64,000 nt of DNA from Malachius bipustulatus. Lineage: Eukaryota > Arthropoda > Insecta > Coleoptera > Melyridae. The stretch covers positions 36,801,579-36,865,578 of the forward strand of contig OU342638.1 in assembly GCA_910589415.1 (NCBI GenBank), given 5' to 3'. The translations under genes were made by a program, and so were the position numbers. The notes under the pieces were generated by a model. That model was not told the origin of the DNA. It saw nothing but the letters and a program-made list of their open reading frames with translations, and searched no databases. Below are positions 41,801-53,800 of this stretch, piece by piece. How positions within the stretch are numbered: position 1 is the first letter of the stretch; each line of letters starts with the position of its first letter.

Positions 41801-44800
41801 ATTTTACACGTTCAGGCTTACCCGCCGAGACTTACTGAGGTGTAATTTTTACGGTTTTCTCAAAAAGTTTTCGTCACGTGGAGTCTTATTTGCTGCATTT
41901 TTTTTTGCATTATTTTTTTTAGATTTGAATAATCCGGAATAATCTGAACGAGTTCTCGGTTTTCTCTCTAGGTGCTGATTTATAGGGAATTTAAAGGTAA
42001 TTTTACACGTAGGTTCTCATTCATGACGAATTTAAAGGGGATTTTACACGTTCAGACTTACTCGCCGAGACTTACTGAGGTGTAATTTTTTCGGTTTTCT
42101 CAAAAAAATTTCGTCACGTGAAATTTTTTTTGCTCCATTTTTTTTGTATTATTATTTTTTAAATTTTAATAATTTGAAAGAGTTCTCGGTTTTTCTCTCT
42201 AGTAGGTGCCGATTTATAGCGAATTTAAAGGTAATTTTACACGTAGGTTCTCATTCATGACGAATTTAAAAGCAATTTTACACGTTCGCGCTTACTTCTC
42301 GATGTTCAATTTTTGGCGATTACTCTAAAATAATATTTTTTTAAGTTTTTTGTTTCGCAGCGTGGAAAAAAGGTATTATTTGCTCTGAGTTTTTTTCTCA
42401 TAGTTTTGTGAAATGTAAAAAATATTTTTTACTTTATTGTAGTTAATAATTCATGGCGCATTTAAAGGGGATCTTACACGTTCAGGCTTACCCGCCGAGA
42501 CTTACTGAAGTGTTGCGGCTTTCTTAAAAAGTTTTTCTTTAATTAGTTTTTCGTCACGTGAATTATTTTTTGATTTTTCTGCATAATTTTTGCTGCATTT
42601 TTTTGCATTATGTATTTTTTTAAGATTGAGTAATCTGAAAGAATTTTCGGTTTTTCTCTAGTCTCTAGATGCTGATGTATGGCGAATTTAAAGGTAATTT
42701 TACACGTAGGTACTCATTTTTGACGAATACAAAGGTAGTTTTAGACGCATGGGCTTATCCGACAACCATTTAGGTGTTATTTTTGCAATTCTCAAACAGA
42801 ATTCTTTGGTATTTTTTTTTTCGTAGCGTGGAGTATTTTTTGCTGCATAATATCAAATAATGTTTTTTTAGTTCCCATTTTCTCACATTTTTGTGATATC
42901 TAGATTTTTATTTTTATTTTTTATAGTTAATCATTGCGTATTTAAAGGTAATTTCACACGTTCAGGCTTACCCAAGATAAAGTCTAGTCTTTTTCACAGT
43001 GTAGGTATTTTTTTTTTAGATTTTTGGAAGTTGAAAGAATTTCTTTTAAGCTGCTCGTTAATGATGAATTTAAAGGTAATTTTACACGTCCAGGCGTACC
43101 TGAGACGAGGTGTAGGTACCTATTAATTGCGATTTTTATTTTTCTCAATTAGTTTTTAAAAATATTTCTCTGTCATGAGGGTTTTTTTTTGCTGAATTTT
43201 TCACATTTTTTTTAGATTTTTAGATTTTAAAGGCGATTAGACGTCCAGGCTTACCCGAGACTTGATTAGTGGAGTCTATATATTTTTTTTCATATTTATG
43301 ACGATTTTAAATGTAATTTTACACGTCTAGGCATACCTAAGGCTTACTGACCAGTAATAATAATTATTTTTGCGATTTTTCTCCAATAGTATTTTTTTTT
43401 AATATTCGTCATGTGGAAACTTTTACCGTTTAGTTTAAAAACGATTTTATTAAAATTGTAACGTTTGGAAGAAATTTTTGTCGATTTTTCAATCTATTTG
43501 CTCATTTAAAGCGATTTTAAAGGTTATTTTACACGTTCAGGTTACCCGTAACTTTTTTTTTCTCAAATATGTTTTACTTACTCTCTTTTTTTTTTTGTTT
43601 CACGTGATCAGTTTCACGTGACTTTATTTTTATTGTAAAAGTTCGTCTCTGGACCCTTTTTCTCGAAAACGGCCCTTTTTCTCATTTGTTCTGTCTCTTT
43701 CTTTCTGCACTTCTTGCTAATAAAGGTGAGTTTATACTTGCGGACTTACCCGCTCTATAGATTTCGAGGTGTAATTTTCACGTTCTTTTTTAGAAATAAT
43801 TTTTTGAGTATGTTTTGGATTTTTACTTTGATATTTTTAATTTTTTTTTATTACAAGTTTTTTTTTTGGTGTATATAAAAGTGGTTTTATACTTTCGTAC
43901 TTATCTAAGCTCCTTAATCATTTCTTCAATTTTTTTTTGTTATGTTTGTATTATTATTTTTTTCTTCTATTTATTCATTTATGATAGTGAATATAAAGGT
44001 GATCTCACACGTGCAAAACTTTACCAGGAAAATAAAGGGGATTTTATACTTTCGGGCGTATCTAAGACGTATAGAGCTTTAATTTTTGCTTTTATTTTTT
44101 AATAATAATTTTATGAGTGGTTTTTTCACTTTTTCTCTGTTATTTCTCTCTAATTTTTTCTTGTCGCAATACGACGAAATTAAATGCAGTTTTATACTTT
44201 CGGGTTTCAACAATGAGCAGGGTGAACGTGTAAGATCACCTTTATATTCAATGTTACGGTGATTCACAATCATGCAGAGTGTCATTGTTTGAATGTAAAG
44301 GTGATCTTACACGTTCACATCTGCTCAGACTATCATTGTTAAAATTCTTTATCATAGTGGCCCGTCTGAATATTTTTTTTTTCTTGTTTTACATTTGTTT
44401 AAGAGAGTTGTAAAAAGAAATGTTAATCACGTTTGAATTTTTTTATCATTACACATTTTGAATTATTTTGGCCCCCCCTTCGCGAGACGCCTGTGTTCCC
44501 CACCGCGATGCGTTTCTGTCGTTTCTCGTTAGATTTATCAGAAGTTATTAGTGTTCAACGGCGTGTTCAGCCGGCTTAAATTGCCCGATAAACGTTTCCC
44601 TGCGCCAAGCGACGATTTCCCTACTACTACCACTTAACACAGAACGTCGCGTAAAAGTTTCACCGCGTTTTTCACGTCGACGCTCCCAGTTTTCTTTTAT
44701 TTTTTTCCATCGATATCGTTATTGGTTGTTTATTTTGTTTACATGGAATTGAGCGCTCCGGCGCGCGAGTGAACGTGCGGAATTTTTTTTTCGCTTATCA

Positions 44801-47800
44801 TTTTTCGTGTTATTTTTATCGTGGTCGTCGTGATATCATTTTAATTTTATTTGGTGGTTTGTTTGTGTTGTGCCGCACTCGCTTGATGATCGAATAATAA
44901 TCGACATGTATTCTTATGTATGTTATTATTATTTATTTAATTATTTATATTTTTATTAACCAGGTTTTTTAAGTATACCTATGCTATTTGAATAATAAAT
45001 AATGGAGATTTATGAGCGCCCGCATTTAATGGTGACAGTACTCTGGTGCTGGTGACTGGTGACAGGTACAAATTAATGATTTTCATTTCATTCTCATTGT
45101 AACAACGAGAGTGAGGCAGTTAGTGTGGGTCGCTGTATTTTTATTTTTACCATTGTAAATTAATTATCTACTTATCCTAAACTGTTATTATTGTTACTGG
45201 TATATCTAACTGGCGCGTTTTATTTATTTATTCAAACAATCGCTCAGTTCTCTTATCTTTTTATTTAGTATTATAATAATTTATTCTATGCTTTTATTGA
45301 TGGTAATTTAAAGGTAAAGGCACCTTGAAGCGTTTTATTTATGTGCGTCGTTAACCCAGTTTCAAACAGTCTAAGCTAAGGTGACAAGTGATAGAAATAC
45401 CCAATTTCAATTTCTAAGTGTCCTCCTTAATAAATGAATAAATATAATAATGGACGTGGGTGGATTTGGCACCACCGCTGATGATAAATGAATTGACTTT
45501 TCTAGTTGATGATAATGTAGCTTTTTCTTTTTCGTTTCTCGGTTGTTATCGGTTCAGGTTGGATGCAAATTAAGGTCAAATTAAGCGACAACTTTGCTTT
45601 TGAATCTCTAATAATAGGGGGTCCACAATTTTTTGCTAAGATTCACAGTTATTACATCGAAAAAAATCTGTTACAAGGTTCGAGGTCGTCGATGGAAACC
45701 TTTAGAAATCGCTCACAAGGTCCAAAGTTTTCAAAATTGCAAGAAAAATACCAACAAATCCGTTGCAAGTTCCACAATTTCCTTCATTGCTGCACATCAA
45801 AGAAAATAATGAAGAAAAAGATCCGAAATTGACGATAAAAGTGTTTAAAAAGCGCTTACAAGGTCCACAGATTTTTTGCAAAGTCGAAAGTTTTCTAAAT
45901 TGCAATAATATCGTAAATCTGTTACAAGCTCTACATTTTATACGTTTCTGTTTCTACAACATCGCTGTCTACTCTAAACTCCTACAAATTTATTGCAAGG
46001 TCCACAATTTTCTTCATTGCTACACATCGACTAAAATAATACCAAAAAATCTATTACAAGGTCCGACCGAGATAGTTGAAAAAAAAGTGTACAAAAATTT
46101 CATAAAATGTCCACAATTTTTTTGCAAGGTCCAATGTTGGAGTTATCCAAGTTGCAAAATGAGTATCAACAAACCTGTAGCACATTTTGCAATTTTATAA
46201 GTTTCAAAAAGATCGCCATTAAAATTCTCACAAATCTGTTGCAACGTCTAAAGTTTCCATCTTTGCTGCACGTCAGCTAAAATAATGAGAAAGAAATCTA
46301 TTAAAAGATCCGAGATCGTCGATAAAAACATTTAGGATTCTCTTACAAGGTCCACAAATTGCCTTTTTTTTTGCAAGGTCCACAATAATTTAAGTTTCTT
46401 TCTACAAGATCGCTAGAGCAATGTCTTCAATTTTCCTCATTTCCTCACTTCACTTGATCTAATTCGAATCCGAGATCGTTCATGGGAAATACATTTAGAA
46501 ATCTCACACAAGGTGTAGGTATCAAGAATTTATGTCAAGCTCCAAATTGCTTTGTCAAGGTCCACAAAAATTGTCTTCAAGATCCACATTTTTTTCAATT
46601 TTTTCACATTAACAATATAGATGAAAGTTCTTGTGCAAGATCCAAAATGGTTAAAAGAGTCTAAAAATATAATCTTCCGCAATTACCTCCTTGCAATTCC
46701 ATTTTTTTTTTTTCTACAAAACCACCAGAAAAAGATCCATAGGTCCGCCGCAAGGTCTACATTATGATATTTTCGATTAAATAAAAGAATCATTGGAAAG
46801 TTACTGCAAGGTCCACAATTTTAAAAATATTTGCAAGATCGTCAGAAAGATTCCCGCAAATACGCTGTAAGATCCACACTTTTCTTCATCTTTCCACATT
46901 TATTGTTACAGGAATAAAGAAAAATATTGTGCAAGATTCGAAATCGTCCAGAAGATCTGAAATTATATTGCAAAGTCCAATTACAGTTTTAAGTTTATAC
47001 AAAACCACTAAAAAAAGGTCCGTAAATCTGCCGCTAGGTCCACACTGTACCTATGCTAATTTCTAATTAAAAAATTCTTGAAAATAGTGCAAGGTCCACG
47101 GTGCAAGAACGACACCTTTTCAATTTCTTCACATTAATTATTTATTATAGTAATGAAATAAAATCATGAGTGCGAGGTTAACAATAATTATCTTGCAAGA
47201 TCCACAATTGTCTTACTTTTTACAATACCACTTGAAAAAGTCCATAAATCTGCTGCAAGATCCATTCTTACCTCCATTTTTTGCACTGACTTATATAGGA
47301 ATGAAGAAAAATTTTGTGCAAGATTCGAAATCGTTGAAAACCCTTGAAAATTCGTCCACAAGGGTCGAAATTATATTGCAAGGTCCAAATATTTTTAAGT
47401 TTCTACAAAGCCACTAGAGAAAGATCCATAAATCTGCTGCAAGGTCCACTTTATGCTATTTTCGATTAAAAAAGAATTTCGATTAAAAAAGAAAAGAAAA
47501 AGAAAAGAAGGTCCACAATTTCGTTTCTTCGTTTTAATTATTATAGCAATAAAGAAAAGGCATGAGCAAGGGTTGCAAGTTCAAAAAACTTCTCGAAATA
47601 AATTCTTAATTCTGCTGCAACAAGATCCACAATTTCTCTCAATTTCGTTTCATTAGTAATGAAGAAAACTCTTGTGCAAGGTTCTAAGGATCGTAAAAAA
47701 AGCTTCCACAATCCAGAATGTTCACAATAATTTTGCAAGGCCCAGAAAGCTTCAAAGTTTCAATAAAATCATCAGAGAGACTTTTATAAATCTGCTACAA

Positions 47801-50800
47801 TTAAGTGGAGAGAAATTTGATTAATTTATATTAGAGAGTAATCAAAATTACATTTTTAATTTCATTTCGTAAAGTTTTTATTAATTTATTTAATAAATGC
47901 CTGGAAACGGTGTCGCTGAAGTAATAAAAAATGTGAAAATTATGCCACTTTTCCTTTCTAAGCGATTGAACATCATTTAAATCATTAATAAACCACGTTT
48001 TTATTATTTATTCATCGTTAATGACGTAACGCGTAAATATACATAATATGTGTCTGCTGCTCACTTATTTCCAACGTATTTGCTTATGTACTCAACAAAT
48101 AATGTAAATAAACAAATAAACCGTGGGTGGGTTTCCACCTTCAAACAGTTCTCCTCGAAATGTGCATTTTTTGAATGGCAGCGCTCAGGTGAAATGAAAA
48201 TGACGTTATTTTTATTAATAAACGCAATGAATCAGGTTTATTGTTCCTTTAAGTTCACGGCCGATATACCGAGTGTTTCAATAATGTTATTATTATATTT
48301 GCCCGCGCTAACAATAAATTCTTTTTGAAGAAACGTTTTCTTTATTGTTGCCCTAAATTTGCTCTAATATTAAAGCAAATGCGTCCAGGTCTCTGTCGGT
48401 CTGCTTTAGCTCATTCCTATTTAAAAAGATTGCGCGGTCATTATTTACATCCGCGGCTCCTAACAGTTTCACTATGGCACCTATATAGGGGTGGAGGACA
48501 TACCTATACTAACACCAGGAAGGTATTAATTTGCTTTGCAAAAAATGAAAGATAAGCGAACAAAAGGGCATCAAAAGACGGTCTTCCTGAGTGCGGGCCT
48601 GTTTAGAACAGCGAAAATCACAATAAACATGCAAGGTCAGAGTGTCGAGTGGACGGCGGAAACTCGTAATATCAACACCAGAGCCGGTCTAGTAACATAC
48701 GCAACATACGAACCGCATTCAAACGTAGTCGGACCATAATAGCGAGCGATGTCACCTATTTTGGAATATAAATGCAAAATAAATGCAAAATTCAAAATAA
48801 AAACCGTGCTATTGTTAATCTCGAAGATATTCCTTGCCCTGAAAGTGAAGAAAAAAATAGAAATTCGACTGTAGTGCCAAAGAGGCCTTAGTGGTGACCT
48901 TGATATTAGTTTGCAATGGCTGTTTTTAGCTTCTTACCCACCCAGCACCCCTATTTCGCTCCTCGGTCCCGAAAAAATTGATGAAACTTAGGAGCCGCGG
49001 ATGTAAATAATTACCGATTGCGCTTACCTAACCTACAAATATCGGTTTTTGAGTTTTTTTTTAAATATTTTTTCAGTTGGAGTCATGGTTCAAGACGGGC
49101 CAGAAGAAGGCGCCGACCGGACGCCCGGCGTCGATCTCCATGAGTCGCCCGAATTCCGACTCGGACTTCACGTCGGAAATGGACGATCGAGAGAACAGGT
49201 TCATCGTCGAGATCGAGTCGATGAACGAGAAAGCGATCACGGGCAAGTTCGAGGAGCTGCTGGTGAGTTTTTTTCTTTAATTCTGATTTATTTTTAGTTA
49301 CAGAAACAGAAACTTCAAGTGTCAAATATGACAGCTGTCATTCTGATGTCTATTCGAACATGAACTTGACTGCTATTATTTAAACTTCTTACTACTTGAA
49401 TTTCTGTGTTTAAAAAGCAAGGTCTGGAAGGTCATGACTAAACTTTACATGGCAGTTAAAGTGTCAAATTTGACAGTGGCTTAAAAGTTGAAATTTTTCC
49501 ATTAATTTTTATTTATTTTTCAACATCTCAAAGGAGGGGCAAGGAGGGTATAATGCAAGTAGAGGTAGATTTATGTCAGAATTGACAGCTGTCATTTTCA
49601 ATTTATTCAAAATCTTCTTCTTTTTTGCTTCCTCGTCTATGTCGGTTTCAGATAATGACCTCAAAAGACCTCCCCTCATTTAGTAAGCTTCTTTTATTCT
49701 TCTTCTCAACTTATATTGGCCTCTATCTGTCACTCATTTAGGTAGTGTTTTTTTTTTTACTTTCTCATATTTAATTGCGTCAGCAATTCATTAATTTGGG
49801 TCAATTATTTTTCATTTAGTATTTTTTATTCTTCTTTTTATCTTCTATTGACCTTTATTGATCGCGCAGTCAACTAATCCGTGTTTCCTTATATTTCTTC
49901 TATTTTTTCACTCGATTTAATGGCCTCAAACGATCTTTGCTTGATCATGTAGTAAGTCTCTTGTTTGTTGACTTGTTGTTCTTCTTTTTAACTTTTATTG
50001 GCCTCTATCTGTCACTTGTTTCATTTAGGTAGTCCTGTTTCTTTCTTTTTCATATTTATTTCGATCGACTTAATGGTCTTCTTTTTTAGAATTTATGGCT
50101 TTTAGTTTTACCAAGCTGTTTAGCCACACTTAATGTGTACTAAAGTAAATTTAAGAATTTTTTCTCACTAAATTTTTTTTCATTATTATTTTTATCTTCT
50201 ACTGGCCTCTAGCAGTCAGGCACTTACTTAGTCCTTCTTTCCATATTTTTCTTAGTTTCTTTTGATTGATTTGATGGTCTCAAAAGATTTCCACGTATTT
50301 AGCAGGTGTTTTTTCTAATTCTTCTTTTTACCTTTATTTATTAGTCTCAATCAGTCATTAATTTAGCTAGTGAGTTGATGTCATCAAAAGGTCTTCGTTC
50401 GGCGCGTTTAACCGGTCTCGTTTGAAATTTCAGAACGACATGAACCTAAACGACGAGAAGAAGAAGCCACTCAGGAGCATGACAATCGACCAGAAGAAAC
50501 AGATGCTGATAATGAACATAAAGAACTCGAAATCGAACCAGGAGGGTAAATTCGACCGTCCGGAAACCTACATAAACTACATCGAGCAGTACAGCAAACC
50601 CGAGTACCTCTCAATGAACAAACTGTTCAACTGCATCGAGTCGTTGCGCGTCGCCCTCACCAACAACCCCCTTAGCTGGGCGAGGGATTTCGGCGAGAGG
50701 GGCCTCATGGAGATACTCAAAGTGCTGGACGTCGCTCTCATCAAGTCAGTTTTTCATCCTTTGTTTTCAAGCTCTTTGATCACTTCCCCTTTTTTTTTGC

Positions 50801-53800
50801 AGGAAAGATTTACGGTTGCAGTACGAGTGTCTCAGATGCCTGGAGAAGTTCATGAACAACACGGAAGGGATGAAACTGTTCCTGTTCAACCAGAGGGCGC
50901 ACTTTTGCGTCGTCAAAGCGTACGCGAATTACGAACGGGTCGGCGACAGGGAGACCGGTTCCAACGATAACGTCATGGAGCAGGCGTTGAGGGTGAGTCG
51001 AGTTTTTTTTTTTTTGAAATTGCCAGGACGCCAGGATGCTCAGTGACTTGTGTATTTTTGTGTTTTTAGATTCTAGCGGCGATGAGCTTCATCTCGTTCA
51101 AGGGGACGAGGGGAGTGGACAGGCTGCTGCAGGCGATCACGATCGTCGGTGAAGAGAAGGAGATCAATCGGTTCTCGCCTCTCGTCAACGGGAGCAATTC
51201 GAAAAACCCCGAGCTGCAGGTATTTATATTTTCATTTTATTTTTTTATTCATTTATTTGCACAGAACTTGGTAAGATATTTTTGATAGCTTGGCAACATT
51301 GTATTTATGCTTGCAGGATTTTACTCGTCACGGTTTGTCTCTCAAGCTACGTTTTCTGGAAAATCAAGTTTTTTCAGCAATCTGACAACCCTGCTCTGTT
51401 TTAATTTGGTTGAGTTTCCTGTAACACTGCACTTCTGTATTTTCTGGCAATGTTGCATTTGTGTAGTGTAATTTTAATGATTCGCTGCTTTGTTTGATTT
51501 TTTTACAAAGATCAACGCAAGCTGGCAATGCTGTCAGATTCAGGTCGGGAAGGATGAATTTCTTTAAAAACTCGATTATCAGCAGTTTGGTAATGCTGTT
51601 TTGGCGGTTTTGCATTTCCTCAAGAATTCAATTTTTGCAATAATTTGAGAAGCCGTTTTATGATTTTATTGTTGAACTCGATTTGATGCAATCTGGCAAC
51701 GTAGCTATTTTTATCACAAAGTGTGATTTGAAGGTGATCGGGTCAGGTCAGTATTAAATTCTTCAAAAGTTTTATATTTTCCACAATATGACAACACTGT
51801 TTTTATGAATTGATCTTTTAGAACACTCTTCGATGATTAATTATTTTTGTACAATCTGGCAACACTGTCTTCATCAAATATTGCTTAGGACAGTGTTTTT
51901 TGTTTATTTTTGTAAATTTGACAACATTATTTTTGGATCGTATTTTTATTTTTTTGACAGTTTCGTTATTGCAGAAATTGACAATTCTGTTTTTTAAATA
52001 TTTTCTATAAAAGATAATTTCTTACAATCGACAGGGGGGTTTATTGTTTGTGGAGCTGCAATTCTTCAGAGATTGGATTTTTTGCCCAATTTTACAACAT
52101 TGTTTTTGGCTGTATTTTTTAGTAACAGTGTTGTTTTAATTGTTTTTTTTTTAATTGCCAGGAAGGTGCAATTTTTCGAAAATTTTAATAATTACACAAT
52201 CTAAAATCTTTATATTATAATGTTTTCAAAATCTTTATTTTTGAACTTGATTTGATGCAATCTGGCAACATTTAAGTAGCGATTTTATCACTGAGTGTGA
52301 TTTGAAGGTTGTCGGGTCAGTTTAGAATACAATTCATCAAGGATTTGATTGCACAATATGACAACACTGTTTTTGTGAACTATTAATTGATCATGTCAAA
52401 ACGCGAAGTTCTTAGATTATTCGATTTTTTGCACAGTCTGGCAACACTGTTTTCGTTGAATGCTGCTTATGGTGGTGTTTATTATTTTGTGAAATCTGAC
52501 AATCTTGTATTCAGGTTGTATTTTATGAAGCCGTATACAATCTGAAAATGTTGACCTAGTTGTTTTGAGTTTTTCAAAATTTTCCAGGGTGTTCACTCAG
52601 GTACAGCAGTTTTTCGAAAATTTTTGTTGTTGCATAATCCGACAGCTCTTGTGATCTTTAAAAAACAAAGCATCTGACTAGATGTTTGTAGAAATACAAT
52701 TCTTATGAGATTTGATTTTTTGCACAATCTGACAACACTCTTTCCATCCAATGCTACTTGGGAGGGTTTTTTTTTTCAACGAATTCTGATAACATTTTTT
52801 TCAGTTTTTTTTTTTAAGTCACCGCTTAATACAATCTGGCAATGTGGCAATGTTGATGCAATTGTTTTGTTTTTTATAAAAATTGCCAAGTCAAGTCAGG
52901 TCAGGTGCAGTTTTTCGGCGATTTTTGTTGTTGCACAATCCGATGGCTCTCGTGATCTTACAATCTGACAAGATGCTTGCAGCGTTGCAATTCTCCAAAG
53001 ATATGATTTTTCGCACAATCATTTTTTTTTGTCGTTTCAAATTTGTAAAGTCAAATTTGAAAATGAATTAGATTTATTTTATTTGGACATTGTAGCCTCT
53101 TGCACAAATTGACATTTATTTGTCTTTGATAGTCTTTGGTAATTGACAGTCTTTTATTATGATATTTTCTTCTTCTTTTTTTAAATACTGTTATTAGCTA
53201 TTAATTAAAAAACTTGAAAAAAAATTTTTTTTTTCATTTTCACACTTGGAATATTTGATTAATTAATTAATTTGGAAAAATTAACTAATTGAGACACCTT
53301 TTTTTATGATTGATAGGAAGAATTCTGTTCTTATTGTGACTTATTGACAGTTAGTAGCATAATTGAGAAATAGAGAGAAGGAGGATATCCTCACAAGTTG
53401 ATGATAAATCAAGGGATGCCCTTCTTATTGATTTTAGATAATTATGAGTGAGCTAGTTGAATGAATTTAAGCAAACAATTGATAATTTTAACTACGCTCA
53501 TGTTAGCTGTCCTGATTTTAGATGGTCTTGACTCGCTTTGATATGATAACAATGAGTACTAGCACTAGCACTAGCACTAGTAGGGGTATTTTTGGAGCAG
53601 ATGCTGTAAGGTTGCTTCTTGTTGTTTGAGATAAAAGTGCATAAAAATAATTTTAATAAAACGGAGATAACGAATAAAATAACGTGATGTTAATTGCGTA
53701 AGTTTTGCTGTTATTGTTACAGCAACGCAACAATTCCTTCTATTAATGTGTCTCTGGTCGGTTTATTCATTATTATTATTATTATTGTTGTGATAATTGT

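Noticed and set aside
45563..47656. Open frames of 60-145 codons in dia intron 1
   Set aside because: They are driven by the TGCAAGGTCCACAATTTT repeat, differ in frame between copies and show no domain or splice support.
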